The notes under the pieces are model-generated. The model did not search any database. It worked only from the letters and a program-made list of their open reading frames with translations, and had not been told where the DNA came from. The position numbers and the translations under genes are program-made. Positions 1 to 7,133 of a DNA stretch of 7,748 nt are shown in pieces (within the stretch, counting starts at the first letter, position 1; every line of letters starts with the position of its first letter). The stretch comes from Acidimicrobiia bacterium (lineage in GTDB: Bacteria > Actinomycetota > Acidimicrobiia > Acidimicrobiales > Ilumatobacteraceae). The stretch is taken from positions 1-7,748 of the forward strand of contig JACCUL010000502.1 of the NCBI GenBank assembly GCA_013811855.1, in the 5' to 3' direction.

Positions 1-280
1 CCAGCGCCGCCAGCCGACGCGCGTCGACGACCTCGTTGGCGACGAGCAGGTCGTCGCCGAGCCCGGCCGCCGCCATCCCGATCGCCTCCCGCGGCGTGGC
101 GCACGTGAAGGTGGTGTGCCCGGCCGCCCGCTGCCGGGCCGCCAGCGCCGTGCACTTGTGCGCCTTGACGTGGGGTCGGAGCCGGCCACCGGGATGGGCG
201 GCCGCCATCGTGGCCAGATTGGCCTCCATCGTGTCCGCCTCGATCACGAGCGCCGGCGTCGGGAGCTCGGGCACCTCCAT
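1..280 (-). CDS. D-threonine aldolase / D-serine dehydratase-like PLP enzyme, N-terminal part (runs off left edge)
   Basis: The minus strand is open from an ATG at 280 to the window edge, giving 93 codons of the N-terminus. The protein begins MEVPELPTPALVIEADTMEA, the usual opening of the alanine-racemase-N-type (fold III) TIM barrel found in D-threonine aldolases and D-serine dehydratase-like proteins. RPHVKAHK follows at residues 35-42; by family analogy K39 is the Schiff-base lysine holding PLP. The segment TFTCATPREAIGMAAAGLGD and then DLLVANEVVD match the next strands of the same barrel. Known members cleave D-threonine to glycine and acetaldehyde or deaminate D-serine, using PLP and a divalent metal; the metal-binding C-terminal residues lie outside the window, so the reaction cannot be chosen. 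No in-frame upstream start competes, and no clear Shine-Dalgarno is seen. The gene diverges from the tRNA-like gene 38 bp away. Confidence 0.85.
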   Translation of the reverse strand, partial: MEVPELPTPALVIEADTMEANLATMAAAHPGGRLRPHVKAHKCTALAARQRAAGHTTFTCATPREAIGMAAAGLGDDLLVANEVVDARRLAAL

Positions 281-300
281 GGCCGTCGGAGTGTGCCACG

Positions 301-306
301 TAGGCT
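301..306 (+). promoter_or_regulatory. candidate -10 box for the tRNA-like gene
   Basis: TAGGCT fits the actinobacterial TANNNT -10 pattern and lies 12 nt before the first tRNA base, which would put the 5' end a few nucleotides upstream of the mature tRNA. No convincing TTGACA-like -35 is seen 17-18 nt upstream. This is a weak call resting on one hexamer and its position. Confidence 0.3.
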
Positions 307-318
307 GTCGCCCCACCG

Positions 319-393
319 GCCGGTGTAGTCCAATTGGCAGGAGACGCGTCCTTTAGGTGGACGACAGTGTGGGTTCGAGTCCCTCCACCGGCA
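319..393 (+). tRNA. tRNA-like gene, anticodon UAG (Leu codon CUA), short variable loop
   Basis: A cloverleaf can be folded by hand. The acceptor stem GCCGGTG (319-325) pairs perfectly with CACCGGC (386-392), and A393 is the discriminator. The anticodon stem CGTCC (347-351) pairs perfectly with GGACG (359-363) around the 7-nt loop TTTAGGT, giving U33, anticodon UAG and G37. The T-loop TTCGAGT (374-380) is canonical. Three features are unusual. The D-stem keeps only three good pairs (GTC 328-330 with GAC 343-345) around a 12-nt loop that contains the conserved GG at 336-337. The T-stem GTGGG/CCCTC has a T-T mismatch (370 with 384). The variable loop is only ACAGT (364-368), whereas bacterial tRNA-Leu normally has a long class-II arm. 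CCA is not encoded. It may be a functional odd isoacceptor, a tRNA of another identity, or a decaying copy. Confidence 0.75.
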
Positions 394-394
394 C

Positions 395-476
395 ATCTGG
401 GTGCGATCCGTCTCAGATTGGGTTCTGGGCGCGTCAGCGTCTCACTTTCGAGACGATTCGCACCCAGATCGGTGCG
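395..476. terminator. convergent-gap inverted-repeat cluster, likely bidirectional terminator
   Basis: This lies between the 3' ends of the tRNA-like gene (plus) and the HerA-type ATPase gene (minus). The arm at 450-469 is complementary, with two mismatches over 20 nt, to 395-414. It can instead pair with a second, imperfect copy of that left arm at 424-443, where CGTCTC and GAGACG close a 6-nt loop and TCTGGGCGC pairs with most of GCACCCAGA. A third hairpin, CGCACC (459-464) with GGTGCG (471-476), overlaps the same right arm and begins directly after the ATPase stop on the minus strand. No T-tract follows on either strand, so a classical intrinsic terminator is not shown. The position and symmetry suggest termination or 3'-end protection for both transcripts. 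Confidence 0.5.
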
Positions 477-2861
477 TCACGTCGGCAGCCAGGCCAGGAC
501 GAGCTGGGTCACCTTGACATCGGTACGTTCCAGCGAGACGTTGAGCGTCGCGACCTGCTTGGCCAGCTCCATCCACTTGACGTCGATCTCGGTGACCTCT
601 TGCTCCAGCTCGGCCTCGAGCTCGGCGACCTCCCGCTCCAGCCGGTCGACCTTGTTCCGGGCCGCCTCGACCCGCGCGGTGTCGGCGGAGGAGCGGGAAC
701 GCTGGCCGGCGGCCCGGCCGAGCGAGCCGAGCAGACCACCGCTGGAGCGGCGCCCGCCGAGGAGGCCGCCGAGGATCGTCCCGGCGGAGGACAACAGATC
801 CCCGCGCTTGGCCCCCTTGACCCGTTCGGCGGCGACGTCGGCGGCGTCCTCGGCCGACCCGACACGGTCCTGGGCGGTCGCCAGCTTGCGCTCGTACTTG
901 TCACGGAGCCTGGCGATGTCGGCGTCGGACCGCTCGTTGGCGGCCTGGAGGCAGCGGGTCGTGAAGTCCTCGACCGACTCGCCGGGGCGGCCGTACAGCT
1001 TGAGGCCGGCGTTCATCGGGACCTCCAGCGCCCTGCTGCGGATTAGGTGATCGGTGAGGTCCCGCGACAGGTCCTTCCAGAACCCGGACTCGTTGATCGG
1101 CGCATCCGTCAACCGGTACACGACGCCGTCGGGCGCCGCCTCGTGCAGGTCCCGGTCGTCGTAGTCGACGGCGACGCTGCGGGTGACGTCGGCCGGCGTG
1201 CCGAGCGGGAACAGCACGGCTTCGTACCCCTGCTCGATGACGAGATCGGCCTTGGACTCGTCGTAGCGCAGTGTGACCCGGGCCACGGCGGCCGCGGCCC
1301 GCGTCGACGAGATGGGGTCGCCGCCGATCTCGGCCAACCACGGCGCGGCCGGGTCGACCCATCGAACGGCCACGCCATGGGCGACGGTCGGCATCACCGG
1401 CGTCGCGTCGCCGTCCAGCGCGGTGGCCGCGTTTGCCGGGTTTGCGGGCGGCACCGTCGCCTGCGCTGCGGCCGGCGTCGTCGCGGCGTCGAAGGTGCCA
1501 GTCAACTGGGCGATCTGCTCGCGGGTCAGCGGGCCGCGCAGGTAGCTCATCGCCCAGCGGGTCGTGAACACCTCGGGCCGATCCTCTCCGGCCCGGCGCA
1601 GCACGAACTCCCGCTTGGCCAGACCGCTGATGGTGTCGCCGACGGCCCCGACGTCGAACCCGCCGGCCGCCGCGCTCATGCCGTCGAGCAGGCGCATCTT
1701 GTCCCGTTCCGTCTGCAGCCGGCCGACCATCCACGTGCCGGCGTTGTTCAGCGCCTTGTAGTCGATGTCGACCGGGTTCTGCGTGGCCAGCACGACGCCG
1801 ACACCGAACGCCCGCGCCTGCTTCATCAGCGTCATGATCGGCCGCTTCGTCGGCGGCACCGCCGTCGGCGGGAGGTAGCCGGCGACCTCGTCCATGTAGA
1901 GCAGCGCCCGCAGCTCCGTGGTGCCGCTCTGGCGCCGCATCCATGTGACGAGCTTGGACAGCACGAGGGACGTGACGAACTGGCGCTCCTCGTCGGAGAG
2001 GTGGGCCGTGGTGACGATGGCGCAGCGCGGCCGACCGTCCGGGGCTCGCAGCATGGCGTCGATGTCGAGCGGCTGACCGACCGCCCATGCGGCGAAGGCC
2101 GGCGAGGCCAGCAGGCCGTTGAGCCGCATGGCCAGCTCAGTGCGGTCGTTCGCCGGGAAGAACTGATCGAGCTCGAACACGCCGAGCTTGCGGATCGGCG
2201 GCTGCTGCACCATGCCGACGAGGGTCGGCAGGTCGAGCGAGCGCCCGCCGGACCACGACCACTGCACGAGGTTGGCCAGCAGGATGTGCTCCCGGCTGGA
2301 CAGCGGGTCGGCCTCGATGCCGACGAGGCCGAGCAGCCCGGACACGTAGCCGTCGATCTCGTCGCCGACGACCTCGGCGTCGTCGGTCGCCGGTGCCTGC
2401 AGCGAGCCGACGATGTTGATCGGCACGCCGGACTGCGAGCCGGGCGTGTAGATCGTCGCCTCGCAGGCCGCCCGGAGCGCGTCGATCTGCTCCGGCCCGT
2501 AGCCCCATCCGGCGAGTCCTTCGGTCCACGCCGTGGCCTGCTGGGCGGCGAACTCCTCGGGCGTGACGCCAGCCGCCCGCGCCTGGGACTCGTCGATCCA
2601 CGGGCGGAACTCGGCCGCCGAGAGTTCGGGGAACGTCAGCCGCAGGTTGGTCAGGTCGCCCTTGGGGTCCATGAGCAGCGCTGGGATGCCGGCGCGCAGC
2701 ACCTCCTCGATCAGCACGATGCCGAGCCCGGTCTTGCCCGACCCGGTCATGCCGACGATGACGCCGTGGATCGTGAGGTCCTCGGACTTCAGCTTGACGT
2801 CCTCGCCGGTGCGTTCGTGCGCGGCGGGATCGACCAACCCCCCGACGTGCAACTCGGCCAT
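477..2861 (-). CDS. HerA-type (FtsK/HerA superfamily) P-loop ATPase with C-terminal coiled coil
   Basis: The 794-residue protein has Walker A GMTGSGKT at 37-44, a conserved MDPKGDL at 64-70, and Walker B ALLYMDE at 319-325 (D324, E325). FGVGVVLATQNPVDIDYK (352-369) followed by GRLQTERDK (380-388) is the usual post-Walker-B region of the DUF853/HerA-like group (COG0433). These are hexameric DNA-translocase-type ATPases; the role of this bacterial subgroup is not settled. An Ala/Pro/Thr-rich linker (about 458-480) separates the ATPase from a second region. The C-terminus has helical, charged segments at about 640-685 and 727-785, likely coiled coils, split by a Gly/Ser-rich stretch (693-725). 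The protein has no signal peptide or membrane segment, so it should be cytoplasmic. The start has no Shine-Dalgarno but a TAACTT box 8 nt upstream supports leaderless translation from this ATG. Archaeal HerA works with the NurA nuclease; no nuclease gene is adjacent here. Confidence 0.88.
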   Translation of the reverse strand: MAELHVGGLVDPAAHERTGEDVKLKSEDLTIHGVIVGMTGSGKTGLGIVLIEEVLRAGIPALLMDPKGDLTNLRLTFPELSAAEFRPWIDESQARAAGVTPEEFAAQQATAWTEGLAGWGYGPEQIDALRAACEATIYTPGSQSGVPINIVGSLQAPATDDAEVVGDEIDGYVSGLLGLVGIEADPLSSREHILLANLVQWSWSGGRSLDLPTLVGMVQQPPIRKLGVFELDQFFPANDRTELAMRLNGLLASPAFAAWAVGQPLDIDAMLRAPDGRPRCAIVTTAHLSDEERQFVTSLVLSKLVTWMRRQSGTTELRALLYMDEVAGYLPPTAVPPTKRPIMTLMKQARAFGVGVVLATQNPVDIDYKALNNAGTWMVGRLQTERDKMRLLDGMSAAAGGFDVGAVGDTISGLAKREFVLRRAGEDRPEVFTTRWAMSYLRGPLTREQIAQLTGTFDAATTPAAAQATVPPANPANAATALDGDATPVMPTVAHGVAVRWVDPAAPWLAEIGGDPISSTRAAAAVARVTLRYDESKADLVIEQGYEAVLFPLGTPADVTRSVAVDYDDRDLHEAAPDGVVYRLTDAPINESGFWKDLSRDLTDHLIRSRALEVPMNAGLKLYGRPGESVEDFTTRCLQAANERSDADIARLRDKYERKLATAQDRVGSAEDAADVAAERVKGAKRGDLLSSAGTILGGLLGGRRSSGGLLGSLGRAAGQRSRSSADTARVEAARNKVDRLEREVAELEAELEQEVTEIDVKWMELAKQVATLNVSLERTDVKVTQLVLAWLPT

Positions 2862-2869
2862 GGACGGGC

Positions 2870-2875
2870 AAGTTA
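2870..2875 (-). promoter_or_regulatory. candidate leaderless -10 box for the HerA-type ATPase gene
   Basis: On the minus strand TAACTT (TANNNT) ends 8 nt before the ATG at 2861. Transcription starting about 7 nt downstream of the box would begin at or next to the A of the start codon, giving a leaderless mRNA. This agrees with the absence of a Shine-Dalgarno sequence. No clear -35 box is visible. Confidence 0.45.
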
Positions 2876-2904
2876 GAGGCCGAGCCGATAGGCGAGGCCT
2901 CCAG

Positions 2905-2973
2905 CGTTACGGCGCATCTTCTTCGGCTGTCACAGCAGCCGAAGCAATTGTTGCCGCAGTGAGTTGCCGACCG
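2905..2973 (+). repeat. 59-nt hairpin element, copy A (upstream of the cysteine-synthase-like gene)
   Basis: The ordered blocks are CGTTAC (2905-2910), CTT plus CTTCGGCTG (2918-2929), the 6-nt loop TCACAG, CAGCCGAAG (2936-2944), a 7-nt spacer, and TGCCGCAGTGAG (2952-2963). CTTCGGCTG and CAGCCGAAG form a perfect 9-bp stem. The same blocks at nearly the same spacing recur on the minus strand at 7133-7075 (copy B). Weaker similarity continues to CGACC at about 2972. The element lies in the divergent gap between the ATPase and the PLP enzyme and points toward the latter. No T-run follows, so it is more likely an operator or an mRNA leader structure than a terminator. A dispersed genomic repeat is the main alternative. 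Confidence 0.7.
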
Positions 2974-2991
2974 GCCCGCGCAGGCCCCTAG
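2959..2991 (+). CDS. possible 10-codon leader ORF upstream of the cysteine-synthase-like gene
   Basis: GTG at 2959, the same GTG that in copy B starts the lipoprotein gene, opens a short frame MSCRPARAGP ending at TAG 2989-2991, 15 nt before the ATG at 3007. The start sits 14 nt after a perfect 9-bp hairpin. It contains one cysteine codon. Cys-rich leader peptides that control sulfur genes are known in actinobacteria, but a single Cys is weak evidence, and an ORF this short can arise by chance. The argument for it is only the conserved GTG context. Confidence 0.25.
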   Translation: MSCRPARAGP

Positions 2992-3006
2992 TGAGCTCGC
3001 GGCGAG

Positions 3007-4554
<1,548 letters not shown>

Positions 4555-4569
4555 CAAGAGTCCGACCAA

Positions 4570-4640
4570 CGAAGTGTGAGCGGACACAGCGGAGATCCGC
4601 GGCGCCAGCTCACAGTTCGGCTGATCGCGCCGGCGCTGAA
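4570..4640 (+). promoter_or_regulatory. hairpin in the PLP1-PLP2 spacer with alternative pairing
   Basis: CGAAGTGTGAGC (4570-4581) pairs with GCTCACAGTTCG (4608-4619) in 11 of 12 positions, with a G-G mismatch. A small inner hairpin, GCGG-AGAT-CCGC (4589-4600), lies inside it. The outer right arm overlaps TTCGGC (4616-4621), which can instead pair with GCTGAA (4635-4640), so two folds exclude each other. The element follows the stop of the first PLP gene by 13 nt and precedes the GTG of the second by about 20 nt. No T-tract is present. Partial termination, mRNA processing or an attenuator are possible roles. Confidence 0.4.
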
Positions 4641-4660
4641 GTCCTCGCGGGTCCAGACCT

Positions 4661-5875
4661 GTGACGCCCAGCGTGCGCGGCTGGCGGTGCGCGGTGTGCG
4701 CGACGACGGTCGACGTCGCCGTCCCGTGGCCGTTCACGTGTCCGCGGTCGACGGCCGACGATCGACGTCACGTCCTCCATCCTTTGACCGGCGGCGACCA
4801 GCCGGCGCGCGGCGACGATCCGAACCCGTTCGTCGCCTACGGACAGCGCCTGGCGTGGTGGGCGTTCGCCCGGGCAAACGGGATGACCGACGCCGCCTGC
4901 ACCGCTCTCGCGCACGACGTCGCCGGCGGGTTCGCCGTGACCCCGTTCGCCCCGGACGCCACGCTGTCGGCGGAGCTGGGCGCCGACGTGTGGGTCAAGG
5001 ACGAGACCGGCAACGTCGGGGGCAGCCACAAGGGCCGCCACCTCGTGGGGATCCTGCTGCACCTGCTGGCGGCCGAGGCACTGCGCGTCGCGCCGGGACC
5101 ACGCCGCCCGCTCGCCATCGCCTCGTGCGGCAACGCAGCCATCGCCGCCGCCACCCTGGCCGCCCGGGTCGACTGGCCGTTGGAGGTGTACGTGCCCGAC
5201 TGGGCCGACGCCGGCGTCCGCACGGTGCTGACGTCGCTCGGCGCCTCTGTCACCGCGTGTCCGCGGCTGCCCAACGACCCGCCAGGCGATCCGGCCGTGT
5301 TGCGCTGCCGCGAGGCCGTCGACGCCGGCGCCGTGCCGTTCAGCGTCCAGGGTCCCGAGAACGCGCTGTGCCTCGACGGCGGGCGGACGATCGGGTGGGA
5401 GATGGCCGACGCCACCGAGCTCGACCGGGTGGTGGTGCAGGTCGGAGGCGGCGCGTTCGCCACCTGCACGGGATGGGGGCTCGGGTCGAGGGTCCGGCTC
5501 GACGCCGTGCAGACCGAGGGCTGCGCGCCGCTGGCGCGGGCATGGGCGGCGGCGGCCGGGCTCGATCCGAGGACAACGGCGACGCGCTGGGCCGAGCTGA
5601 TGACGCCGTGGGCGGATCCGCACTCCGTCGCGGACGGGATCCTCGACGACGAGACGTACGACTGGCTCGGCGTGTTCGACGTGCTGCGCGACGGCGGCGG
5701 TCGTCCGATCGTCGTGCCCGAGGACGTCGTCGTGCGGGCCGGGGAGCTCGCCGCGTCGACCGGTATCCGAGCCAGCGCCACCGGCACGGCCGGGCTGGCC
5801 GGGCTCCTCGTCCCGGACGGCGCGCCACGGCCGGTGGAGCGCGTCGCCGTCGTGTTCTCCGGTGTGGCCCGCTGA
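4661..5875 (+). CDS. threonine-synthase/dehydratase-like PLP enzyme (fold type II) with incomplete zinc ribbon
   Basis: In this 404-residue protein WVKDETGNVGGSHKGRH (111-127) holds the PLP-lysine motif, with K124 in a Ser-His-Lys context rather than the SFK of classical threonine synthase. IASCGNAAIAAA (153-164) is the substrate loop. PFSVQGPENALCLDGGRTIGWE (226-247), VQVGGGAFA (259-267) and SATGTAGLAGL (372-382) complete the fold. The N-terminus has C10-x2-C13 and C27-P, resembling the zinc ribbon of long threonine synthases, but the fourth cysteine is replaced (CPRS); H37 or H40 might substitute. The reaction is not certain: beta-elimination/replacement or deamination of a hydroxy-amino acid is a family inference. 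The start is GTG; GTG 4673 is another in-frame option and no strong Shine-Dalgarno decides. It follows the first PLP gene by 106 nt on the same strand, but the two share little sequence outside the fold motifs, so they are not a recent duplication. Confidence 0.85.
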   Translation: MTPSVRGWRCAVCATTVDVAVPWPFTCPRSTADDRRHVLHPLTGGDQPARGDDPNPFVAYGQRLAWWAFARANGMTDAACTALAHDVAGGFAVTPFAPDATLSAELGADVWVKDETGNVGGSHKGRHLVGILLHLLAAEALRVAPGPRRPLAIASCGNAAIAAATLAARVDWPLEVYVPDWADAGVRTVLTSLGASVTACPRLPNDPPGDPAVLRCREAVDAGAVPFSVQGPENALCLDGGRTIGWEMADATELDRVVVQVGGGAFATCTGWGLGSRVRLDAVQTEGCAPLARAWAAAAGLDPRTTATRWAELMTPWADPHSVADGILDDETYDWLGVFDVLRDGGGRPIVVPEDVVVRAGELAASTGIRASATGTAGLAGLLVPDGAPRPVERVAVVFSGVAR

Positions 5876-5909
5876 CGACACCGCACCGGGTCGGCCTGGA
5901 CACCGGCGA

Positions 5910-5915
5910 TAGCGT
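5910..5915 (+). promoter_or_regulatory. candidate leaderless -10 box for clpP
   Basis: TAGCGT (TANNNT) is followed by exactly 7 nt and then the ATG at 5923, so transcription would start at the initiation codon. It lies in the 47-nt gap after the preceding PLP gene, suggesting that clpP is transcribed on its own even if it is also read through from upstream. No clear -35 is seen. Confidence 0.5.
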
Positions 5916-5922
5916 CGGCGGT

Positions 5923-6525
5923 ATGCCCGAGCGCCTGCCGTCCGTCATGCCGAACATGCTCGAAGCGGGTTTCGATCCCCGGTCCGACGTCTTCAACCGC
6001 CTGCTCAAGAACCGGGTGATCATCCTCGGCGCCGCCGTCGACGACGACATCGCCAACCAGGTGTGCGCGCAGCTGCTCTTCCTCGAGGGCGAGGACCACG
6101 TCCAGGACATATGGCTCTACGTCAACAGCCCCGGTGGGTCCGTCACCGCCGGCATGGCGATCTACGACACGATGCAGTTCATCAGCTGCGACGTGGCCAC
6201 GGTGTGTCTGGGGCTGGCCGCCTCGATGGGCCAGTTCCTGCTGACGGCCGGCGCCGCCGGCAAGCGCTACACGCTCCCCAACGCCCGCGTGATGATGCAC
6301 CAACCCCTTGCCGGCATGCGCGGTCAGGCCGCCGACATCGCCATCCAGGCCGAACAGCTCGCCTACACCAAGCGGCGCATGGCCGAGCTGATCGCCCAGC
6401 ACTCCGGCCAGACGGTCGAGCAGATCCGCACGGACTCCGAGCGCGACCGCTGGTTCACGGCCGAGGAGGCCGTCGCCTACGGGCTCGTCGACGAGATCAA
6501 GGTCCGCCGCGGTGAGCTGTCCTGA
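5923..6525 (+). CDS. clpP: ATP-dependent Clp protease proteolytic subunit ClpP
   Basis: The complete 200-residue protein is of usual ClpP length, with no long propeptide. The serine-protease triad is visible: S101 in GLAASMGQFLL, H126 in ARVMMHQP, and D175 in SERDRWFTAEEA. The oxyanion/substrate strand NSPGGSVTAGMAIYDTM lies at 68-84. ClpP forms a double-heptamer barrel that degrades proteins delivered by ClpX or ClpC. Actinobacteria often have ClpP1 and ClpP2 in one operon and a mixed-ring enzyme. DIANQVCAQLL (42-52) and AADIAIQAEQ (137-146) look more like the mycobacterial ClpP1 side, but no second clpP, tig or clpX flanks it here, so it may be an additional, unlinked paralogue. ATG 5923 is chosen because the preceding TAGCGT-N7 fits a leaderless start and the length fits the family; GGCGG just upstream is too close to be a normal RBS. 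Confidence 0.95.
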   Translation: MPERLPSVMPNMLEAGFDPRSDVFNRLLKNRVIILGAAVDDDIANQVCAQLLFLEGEDHVQDIWLYVNSPGGSVTAGMAIYDTMQFISCDVATVCLGLAASMGQFLLTAGAAGKRYTLPNARVMMHQPLAGMRGQAADIAIQAEQLAYTKRRMAELIAQHSGQTVEQIRTDSERDRWFTAEEAVAYGLVDEIKVRRGELS

Positions 6526-6528
6526 CGC

Positions 6529-6615
6529 GGAGCGTCTCGCGCTCCTGACATCTGGGCGCGCTGAGTCCGACCACCCGACTGGGCGGACGTCCCCGGATCG
6601 GCGTCGAGCGCGCCC
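6529..6615. terminator. hairpins in the convergent gap after clpP
   Basis: GGAGCG (6529-6534) and CGCTCC (6540-6545) form a perfect 6-bp hairpin with a 5-nt loop, three bases after the clpP stop. A larger structure follows: GGGCGCGCT (6554-6562) pairs perfectly with AGCGCGCCC (6607-6615), and inside it GTCCG (6565-6569) pairs with CGGAC (6584-6588). The right arm ends 8 nt before the stop codon of the minus-strand lipoprotein gene. There is no T-run, but two nested GC-rich hairpins between converging genes make a terminator zone the natural reading. Confidence 0.5.
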
Positions 6616-6623
6616 CGTGCGAC

Positions 6624-7079
6624 TCAGGGGATCGTGGCCGGCGTCGTCGTGGGCACCGCCGGGGCCGGGGGGACGATCGTGGCCACGGGGCCGATGTCGA
6701 CGGCGCAGGTGCGCAGCAGCCACTCGTGGACGGTGATGGCCGACCGCTCGGTGGCGAACGCCCTCGCCTTGACCCGCTCCCGTGACTCGGGATCATCCGG
6801 ATCGACGGTGCTCGCCGTCGCGTAGAGCAGCGTGAGCGCGTCCCAGTGCTCCTCGATGGCCAGCGGAGCGAGCTCGCCGACCTGCCGGTACAGCTCGACC
6901 AACGTGGCGGCGTCGGCCGGGGACGTCAGCCGGGGTTCGACGAGCGCGTCGCGGTTCTCCTGCACCGCGCCACAGAACCGCTGAGCGTCGCCCGATTCGG
7001 CGTCGTCGCCGCACGCCGCGCTGACCACGAGGAGCGTCGCGAGCACGAAGGGCTTGAGCGGGTAGGTCGACGAGCTCAC
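6624..7079 (-). CDS. small predicted lipoprotein of unknown function
   Basis: The protein has 151 residues from a GTG at 7079. The N-terminus reads MSSSTYPLKPFVLATLLVV and then SAAC: one Lys, a hydrophobic stretch (11-22) and C23, which fits a lipoprotein signal peptide, although the -3 position is Ser rather than the usual Leu/Val. The mature part starts GDDAESGD, an acidic stretch after the lipid anchor, and is followed by a helical, charged domain with two cysteines (RFCGAV, LLRTCAVDIG) that could form a disulfide. The C-terminus is Pro/Thr-rich (VPPAPAVPTTTPATIP). It should sit on the outer face of the cytoplasmic membrane. I recognise no family and assign no function. The frame stays open upstream to 7364, but that part is basic and low-complexity, and GTG 7079 is the only start that places the signal peptide at the N-terminus. 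Confidence 0.75.
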   Translation of the reverse strand: MSSSTYPLKPFVLATLLVVSAACGDDAESGDAQRFCGAVQENRDALVEPRLTSPADAATLVELYRQVGELAPLAIEEHWDALTLLYATASTVDPDDPESRERVKARAFATERSAITVHEWLLRTCAVDIGPVATIVPPAPAVPTTTPATIP

Positions 7080-7133
7080 TGCGGCATGGTTTCTCTTCGG
7101 CTGCTTGCGCAGCCGAAGAAGGCGACGGTAACG
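7071..7133 (-). repeat. 59-nt hairpin element, copy B (start region of the lipoprotein gene)
   Basis: Read on the minus strand: CGTTAC (7133-7128), CTT plus CTTCGGCTG (7121-7110), the 6-nt loop CGCAAG, CAGCCGAAG (7103-7095), an 8-nt spacer, and TGCCGCAGTGAG (7086-7075), which contains the GTG start of the lipoprotein gene. The arms, the flanking CGTTAC and the terminal 12-mer are identical to copy A, and total length is the same. The stem is extended by one T-A pair relative to copy A. It lies in the divergent gap between the lipoprotein and the YifB-family gene. Weak similarity to copy A continues into the first codons of the gene (GTGAG, then CGACC). Confidence 0.7.

Noticed and set aside
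1047..2876. 609-codon plus-strand open frame antisense to the HerA-type ATPase
   Set aside because: The opposite strand carries Walker A, Walker B and coiled-coil segments in one continuous frame; this frame shows none.
2921..2944. Copy A hairpin as an intrinsic terminator
   Set aside because: It has no T-tract on either strand and lies in a divergent gap where no transcript needs to end; its twin likewise sits at a gene start.
4575..4614. CRP-like TGTGA/TCACA operator
   Set aside because: The half-sites are separated by about 26 nt rather than 6, so they do not form a CRP-type site; an RNA stem explains the symmetry better.
4576..6525. 649-codon fusion frame joining the PLP2 region to ClpP
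   Set aside because: Its first 450 codons are an out-of-frame shadow of the PLP gene; only the ClpP part, from ATG 5923, is real.
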